Part shown: piece after piece, positions 6,564 to 9,634 of the stretch | Layout: each line of letters begins with the position of its first letter | Position numbering within the stretch: the stretch's first letter is position 1 | DNA from: an uncultured Bacilli bacterium | GTDB lineage: Bacteria; Bacillota_I; Bacilli_A; RF39; UBA660 | Direction of reading: 5' to 3' | DNA: 9,634 nt | NCBI GenBank assembly: GCA_947628245.1 | Contig: CANQZH010000027.1 | Location: 1-9,634 of the forward strand | Translations under genes and position numbers: made by a program | The notes under the pieces: generated by a model | The model's input: only the letters and a program-made list of their open reading frames with translations | Databases searched by the model: none | What the model was told of the DNA's origin: nothing

Positions 6564-7195
6564 TGAATTATTATTATGATATTTTAGTAAATTTACAAGA
6601 AGTATTTTATGAATTTTATGAATGGGAAAAAACTGATAATATTTTAGCAGTTAAAAAAACACCTTTATTTAGAGTAAATCATCAAACTGTAGTTGATTTT
6701 TTAACTTATGAAATTAGTTTAAATCAAGATTTTATTAATAATATTTGGGAGAAAACGATTTGTAAAAGGTCAAAAGAAAAGATTAGTGCTTTTTTAATAA
6801 GTGATTGTAAAACGAGTCTTTTTTTAGAAGTAAATGGTGAAGGTAAAGTTATATTTAGAAGTAAATTATTAGTGGAGGATGAGAATAATGTTAATGAAAT
6901 AGTAAATGCTTTAAAAGAGGTTGAATTAAAATATCAAATAGGGGAAAAAGTTGTTAAGAATAATTTATTAAGAAGAACTATTAAGGAACAAAAATTAATT
7001 ATGGCTGAGTTAAATAGTTTAAGAATAAAAGAAAATGTTGATAAGTGTAATTATTTATATTATGAATTATTTCACGAGATTCCAGATAATTATGATGAAG
7101 CTCTTGATAAAATGCAAGAATTTATTTTAAGTCATTCTAGACAAATTCATTCTTTAGCTCATTTAATTGATATATCTTATCAGGAGAAGTTATGA
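6563..7195 (+). CDS. YjbA/DUF3603-like protein, unknown function
   Basis: This 210-residue, apparently soluble, charged protein has no signal peptide or membrane segment. From memory its layout resembles Bacillus YjbA (DUF3603): an N-terminal D-x-x-V-N (6-10), then FYEWEKTDN (18-26) and PLFRV (34-38), a central strand-rich part (about 75-110), and a C-terminal helical part with LRRTIKEQKL (136-145) followed by YLYYELF (165-171). The Bacillus protein is somewhat longer, with an extra C-terminal stretch. The function of the family is not established. The start at 6563 has a strong SD (AGAAAGGA, 6547-6554) and shares one base with the preceding stop codon; the end overlaps the lipoprotein start as ATGA. 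The assignment has not been checked by a search, and a lineage-specific protein remains possible. Confidence 0.6.
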   Translation: MNYYYDILVNLQEVFYEFYEWEKTDNILAVKKTPLFRVNHQTVVDFLTYEISLNQDFINNIWEKTICKRSKEKISAFLISDCKTSLFLEVNGEGKVIFRSKLLVEDENNVNEIVNALKEVELKYQIGEKVVKNNLLRRTIKEQKLIMAELNSLRIKENVDKCNYLYYELFHEIPDNYDEALDKMQEFILSHSRQIHSLAHLIDISYQEKL

Positions 7196-7698
7196 GGAAA
7201 ATAATAATAATTATTGTTAGTTGTTTTATTTTTGGAGGTTGTATTAAAACTGATGCTAGATTTGAGGTTGAAAGTTATTTAAATAAATTTAAAAATCACG
7301 ATGAAGCTGTGGTTTCTTCTTTAAATGATATTTTAGATGAATTAGATGATGAAGATAAAGAGTTATATGAATTAGTTATGAAAAGGCAATATACTGATTT
7401 AGAATATAAAATTAAAGAAGAAAGATATAATGCTGATGAAGCTTTTATTACGGTTTTAATAACGGTTTATGATTATGAGAAAAGTAAAAATGATGCTTTA
7501 AAGGAAATTGGTAATGAAGGTGTTAGTGCTGAAGAAAGGTTACATTTAATTTTAAAGAAAATGGATGAAGAAGAGAAAAGAATTAATTATACAATTGATT
7601 TTAAGGTATTTTATCAAGATGATAAATGGCAATTAGAAAAACCTAGTTATGAAGTTTTAGAAAAGATTCACGGGATTTATGATTATGAAGAAGATTAA
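7192..7698 (+). CDS. Small acidic lipoprotein, unknown function
   Basis: This 168-residue protein starts with a short lipoprotein-type signal: RK, a hydrophobic run (4-14) and FGGC, with Cys17 as the likely lipidated residue. F at the -3 position is less usual than Leu. After cleavage the protein would sit on the outer face of the cytoplasmic membrane. The mature part is charged and helical, with an acidic stretch DELDDEDKE (49-57) and a C-terminal strand region (about 132-154) ending in YDYEED. The overall arrangement recalls NTF2-like lipoproteins of Firmicutes, but I do not recognise a named family. The SD AGGAG (7182-7186) lies just upstream and the start overlaps the preceding stop, so it is coupled to the YjbA-like gene. 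A terminator follows immediately. Confidence 0.7.
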   Translation: MRKIIIIIVSCFIFGGCIKTDARFEVESYLNKFKNHDEAVVSSLNDILDELDDEDKELYELVMKRQYTDLEYKIKEERYNADEAFITVLITVYDYEKSKNDALKEIGNEGVSAEERLHLILKKMDEEEKRINYTIDFKVFYQDDKWQLEKPSYEVLEKIHGIYDYEED

Positions 7699-7720
7699 GG
7701 ACTAATTTAGTTCTTTTTTT
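7697..7720 (+). terminator. Intrinsic terminator after the lipoprotein gene
   Basis: AAGGACTA (7697-7704) pairs with TAGTTCTT (7708-7715) over 8 positions, one a G-U wobble, with a 3-base loop. Five further T residues follow (7716-7720). The stem begins inside the lipoprotein stop codon. It separates the three-gene unit from the dacB operon. Confidence 0.75.
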
Positions 7721-7728
7721 CATAGAAT
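7700..7728 (+). promoter_or_regulatory. Candidate sporulation-type (sigma-E-like) promoter for dacB-spmA-spmB
   Basis: CATAGAAT (7721-7728) differs at one position from the known sigma-E -10 pattern CATACANT. GACTAAT (7700-7706), 14 bases upstream, is a partial -35 match. The predicted RNA start falls near 7735, right at the SD. The same -10 also reads as TAGAAT, one mismatch from a vegetative box but without a -35. Low-complexity A+T-rich sequence makes this a tentative call. Confidence 0.3.
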
Positions 7729-7743
7729 TTTTTAGGTGAGGCT

Positions 7744-8790
7744 ATGAAATTACTTCTCTTTATTATTTTATTAATTCCTTTTAAAGTTTTAGCTATTGGA
7801 GCAGATAGTTATGTGGTAATGGATGCTGATTCTAAGCGTGTTTTGATTGAACATAATAGTAATGAAGAAAAATTAATTGCTAGTACTACTAAGATAATGA
7901 CGTGTATTATTGCTTTAGAAAATAAAGATTTAAATACTTTAGTTAAAGTAGGAAATGAAGTTTTGAAAGCTTATGGAAGTGCTATTTATTTAAATTTAAA
8001 TGAAGAGATTACTTTAAAAGATTTGCTTTATGGTTTAATGCTTAGAAGTGGTAATGATGCTGCTATTGAAATAGCTTATGCAGTAAGTGGTAATATGGAG
8101 AATTTTGTGAAAAAAATGAATGATAAAGCTTATGAACTTAAAATGACTAATACTAATTTTATTAATAATCACGGTTTAGAAAATGATGATGGTATAGGAA
8201 ATACATCTACGGCTTATGATATGGCTTTATTAATGCAATATGCTCTTAATAATGATACTTTTAGAAAAATAATTAATACTAAAAATTATACGGCTAAAAC
8301 TAATGGTAAGACTTATGTTTGGAAAAATAAAAATAAATTACTATTTTCTTATGATAAATTAATTGGAGGTAAAACGGGTTTTACTAAAAAGGCTCGAAGA
8401 ACTTTAGTAACAGCGGCTACTGATCAGATGCGAACTAGTATTGTTGTTACTTTAAATGATGGTAATGATTTTGCTGATCATCAAGAATTACACGAGAAGG
8501 TTTTTAAAAATTATGAAAGAGTTTTATTATTAGATAAAAGTCAAAAAATTGAAGATAAGTACTATATTAGAGAAGATTTTTATGCTCTTTTAACTAATGA
8601 AGAACAAAGTAAAGTAAAAATTAATTATGAAATAAATAATTTAGGGAATGATGAAGTAGGGGTAGCTAAGGTTTATTTAGGAGATAAAATATTAGGTAGT
8701 GTAAAAATTTATAAAGAAAAAGAAGAAGTAAAAGAAGAAAAGAAGGAAAATTTTTTGATTAGATTTTTTAGGTGGTTATTTAAATGGTAA
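7744..8790 (+). CDS. dacB: D-alanyl-D-alanine carboxypeptidase (DacB/DacF-like, penicillin-binding protein 5 family)
   Basis: This secreted serine peptidase (family S11) removes the terminal D-Ala from peptidoglycan stem peptides and so limits cross-linking. The 348-residue protein has a signal peptide (1 to about 17, ending VLA). The active-site set is complete: STTK with Ser47 and Lys50, SGN (102-104) and KTG (210-212). A shortened PBP5-type C-terminal beta domain follows (about 262-322), then a charged KEKEEVKEEKKE linker (324-335) and an aromatic-basic amphipathic tail (337-348), the usual membrane anchor. The SD is AGGTGAG (7734-7740). Its position before spmA and spmB is the order known from B. 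subtilis, where DacB trims spore cortex peptidoglycan under sigma-E. The symbol rests on that context; the domain alone would also fit DacA or DacF. It overlaps spmA by 7 bases. Confidence 0.88.
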   Translation: MKLLLFIILLIPFKVLAIGADSYVVMDADSKRVLIEHNSNEEKLIASTTKIMTCIIALENKDLNTLVKVGNEVLKAYGSAIYLNLNEEITLKDLLYGLMLRSGNDAAIEIAYAVSGNMENFVKKMNDKAYELKMTNTNFINNHGLENDDGIGNTSTAYDMALLMQYALNNDTFRKIINTKNYTAKTNGKTYVWKNKNKLLFSYDKLIGGKTGFTKKARRTLVTAATDQMRTSIVVTLNDGNDFADHQELHEKVFKNYERVLLLDKSQKIEDKYYIREDFYALLTNEEQSKVKINYEINNLGNDEVGVAKVYLGDKILGSVKIYKEKEEVKEEKKENFLIRFFRWLFKW

Positions 8791-9356
8791 ATGTTATTTG
8801 GATAGGTTTTATTTTAATTGCTTCTTTTTATATGATTTTAACTGGTAATATTAGTTCTTTAAATGATCAAATTTTAAAGGGAGGAATAGATGGTCTTAAA
8901 TTATTAGGGGATATGTTACCTTTAATTGTTTTATGGTCAGGAATTATGCAAATCGCTGAAGATTCTGGTTTGTTAGCTAAATTTTCTAATTTAGTAAAGC
9001 CTTTTCTTTCCAAGCTTTTTCCTTCTTTACCTAAAAATCATCCAGCTTTAGGTTATATTGCTTCTAATATTGCAGCTAATGCTTTGGGACTTGGTAGTGC
9101 AGCTACTCCTTTTGGTTTAAAAGCAATGGAATGTTTACAAAAAGATAATCCTAATAAAGATGAAGCAACTGAAGCAATGGTAACTTTTTTAGTTTTAAAT
9201 ACTGCGGGGGTAACTATTATTCCAACAACGGTTATTGCAATGAGGTTAATGTATCAAAGTGCTAATCCATCAGAAATTATTATTACGAGTATTTTAGCAA
9301 CTTTATGTTCTAGTATTGCTGGTTTATCTTTTGATTATTTTAAAAGGAGGAAGTAA
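8784..9356 (+). CDS. spmA: Spore maturation protein SpmA
   Basis: This 190-residue membrane protein carries a nucleoside-recognition (Gate) domain. In B. subtilis SpmA acts with SpmB and DacB in spore core dehydration and heat resistance. Visible features are an N-terminal helix (about 3-20), ILKGGIDGLKLLGDML (30-45), the helix LIVLWSGIMQIAEDSGLL (47-64), a loop rich in P/L (SKLFPSLPKNHPALGY), then NIAANALGLGSAATPFGLKAM (94-114), which is the family's most typical stretch, and further helices to the end (FKRRK). Length matches the family. The SD AGGTGG (8770-8775) lies within dacB, and the genes overlap by 7 bases. In non-spore-formers homologues occur with unknown transport roles, so the presence of this gene alone does not prove sporulation. 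Confidence 0.92.
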   Translation: MVNVIWIGFILIASFYMILTGNISSLNDQILKGGIDGLKLLGDMLPLIVLWSGIMQIAEDSGLLAKFSNLVKPFLSKLFPSLPKNHPALGYIASNIAANALGLGSAATPFGLKAMECLQKDNPNKDEATEAMVTFLVLNTAGVTIIPTTVIAMRLMYQSANPSEIIITSILATLCSSIAGLSFDYFKRRK

Positions 9357-9634
9357 ATGAGAGAAATATCTAATTATATTGTTCCGACATTTGTTTTGTT
9401 TATTTTGATTTATGCAGTTAGAAAAAAAACTAATATTTATGATTCTTTTTTAGTGGGGGCTAAAGATGGAATATTAACTATTTATCATATTGCTCCGGCG
9501 GTTATTGCTATGGTTTTTGCGATTAATCTTTTTTTAAATTCACATTTTTTAGAGTTTCTTTTTTCTTTTTTAAATCCTTTATTAAATCAAGTAGGGGTAC
9601 CTATTAGTATTTTACCAATGGCTTTTATAAGACC
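9357..9634 (+). CDS. spmB: Spore maturation protein SpmB, 3' end cut by the window
   Basis: The frame is open from the ATG at 9357 to the window edge, giving 92 codons of a protein normally about 175 residues long. It starts M-R-E-I-S-N-Y-I-V-P and has a first membrane helix (about 8-20), the segment YDSFLVGAKDGILTIYHIAPAVIAM (29-53) typical of the Gate-domain SpmB family, a second helix (about 46-58), and VGVPISILPMAFIRP at the edge, which matches the family's LP-x-A-x-x-R-P motif. The start directly abuts the spmA stop, and AAGGAGG (9344-9350) is the strongest SD in the window. It is predicted to work with SpmA as a pair in the membrane during spore maturation. Confidence 0.9.
   Translation, partial: MREISNYIVPTFVLFILIYAVRKKTNIYDSFLVGAKDGILTIYHIAPAVIAMVFAINLFLNSHFLEFLFSFLNPLLNQVGVPISILPMAFIR

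Noticed and set aside
1..9634. Mycoplasma-type code (UGA = Trp), suggested by the extreme A+T content
   Set aside because: TGA closes three genes at the expected family lengths, and every Trp codon I read is TGG.
1..9634. CRISPR array, tRNA/rRNA, insertion sequence or defence system
   Set aside because: There are no spaced direct repeats, no cloverleaf or rRNA-like sequence, and no transposase, nuclease or toxin-antitoxin motif; nearly all sequence is accounted for by the genes listed.

Overview
The window is very A+T-rich DNA with standard-code genes: TGA is used as a stop, all Trp codons are TGG, and the Shine-Dalgarno (SD) sites are of AGGAGG type. It carries spore-maturation genes (spmA, spmB) and a dacB-like carboxypeptidase. 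Together these point to a low-G+C Firmicute, probably an uncultured or host-associated Bacilli/Erysipelotrichia/RF39-like lineage. The exact lineage is inference. It is not a UGA=Trp mollicute.

Region 1 (1-175) is an intergenic stretch. It holds an inverted repeat, a probable start of a divergent minus-strand gene cut by the window edge, and a short-leader promoter for the first plus-strand gene. Region 2 (176-5476) is a tightly packed glycan cluster of four genes. A TagO/WecA-type initiating transferase comes first, then a 741-residue fusion of an O-antigen-ligase/polymerase-like membrane domain to a GT4 glycosyltransferase, then a GT2 glycosyltransferase and a DUF1972/Cps2T-like glycosyltransferase. 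Two junctions overlap, and the third is a 9-base gap with a GTG start. The likely job is assembly of an undecaprenyl-phosphate-linked surface glycan. No flippase is visible. Region 3 (5496-6305, minus) is uppP, which recycles undecaprenyl pyrophosphate. It faces the glycan cluster across a hairpin terminator that works best for uppP.

Region 4 (6372-7698) is a three-gene unit: a small two-helix membrane protein, a cytosolic protein resembling the uncharacterised YjbA/DUF3603 family, and a small acidic lipoprotein. It ends in a clear hairpin/U-tract terminator. Region 5 (7744 to the right edge) is dacB-spmA-spmB in the same order as in Bacillus subtilis, with spmB cut off. These genes act in spore peptidoglycan maturation in known relatives.

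The most notable observations are the polymerase/ligase-GT4 fusion with a change in Arg codon use at its junction, near-absence of the palindrome CATG across the whole window with matching His codon switching, a possible sporulation-type promoter squeezed between a terminator and dacB, and the uncharacterised trio upstream of dacB. I did not find a clear new defence system, CRISPR array, mobile element or RNA gene.
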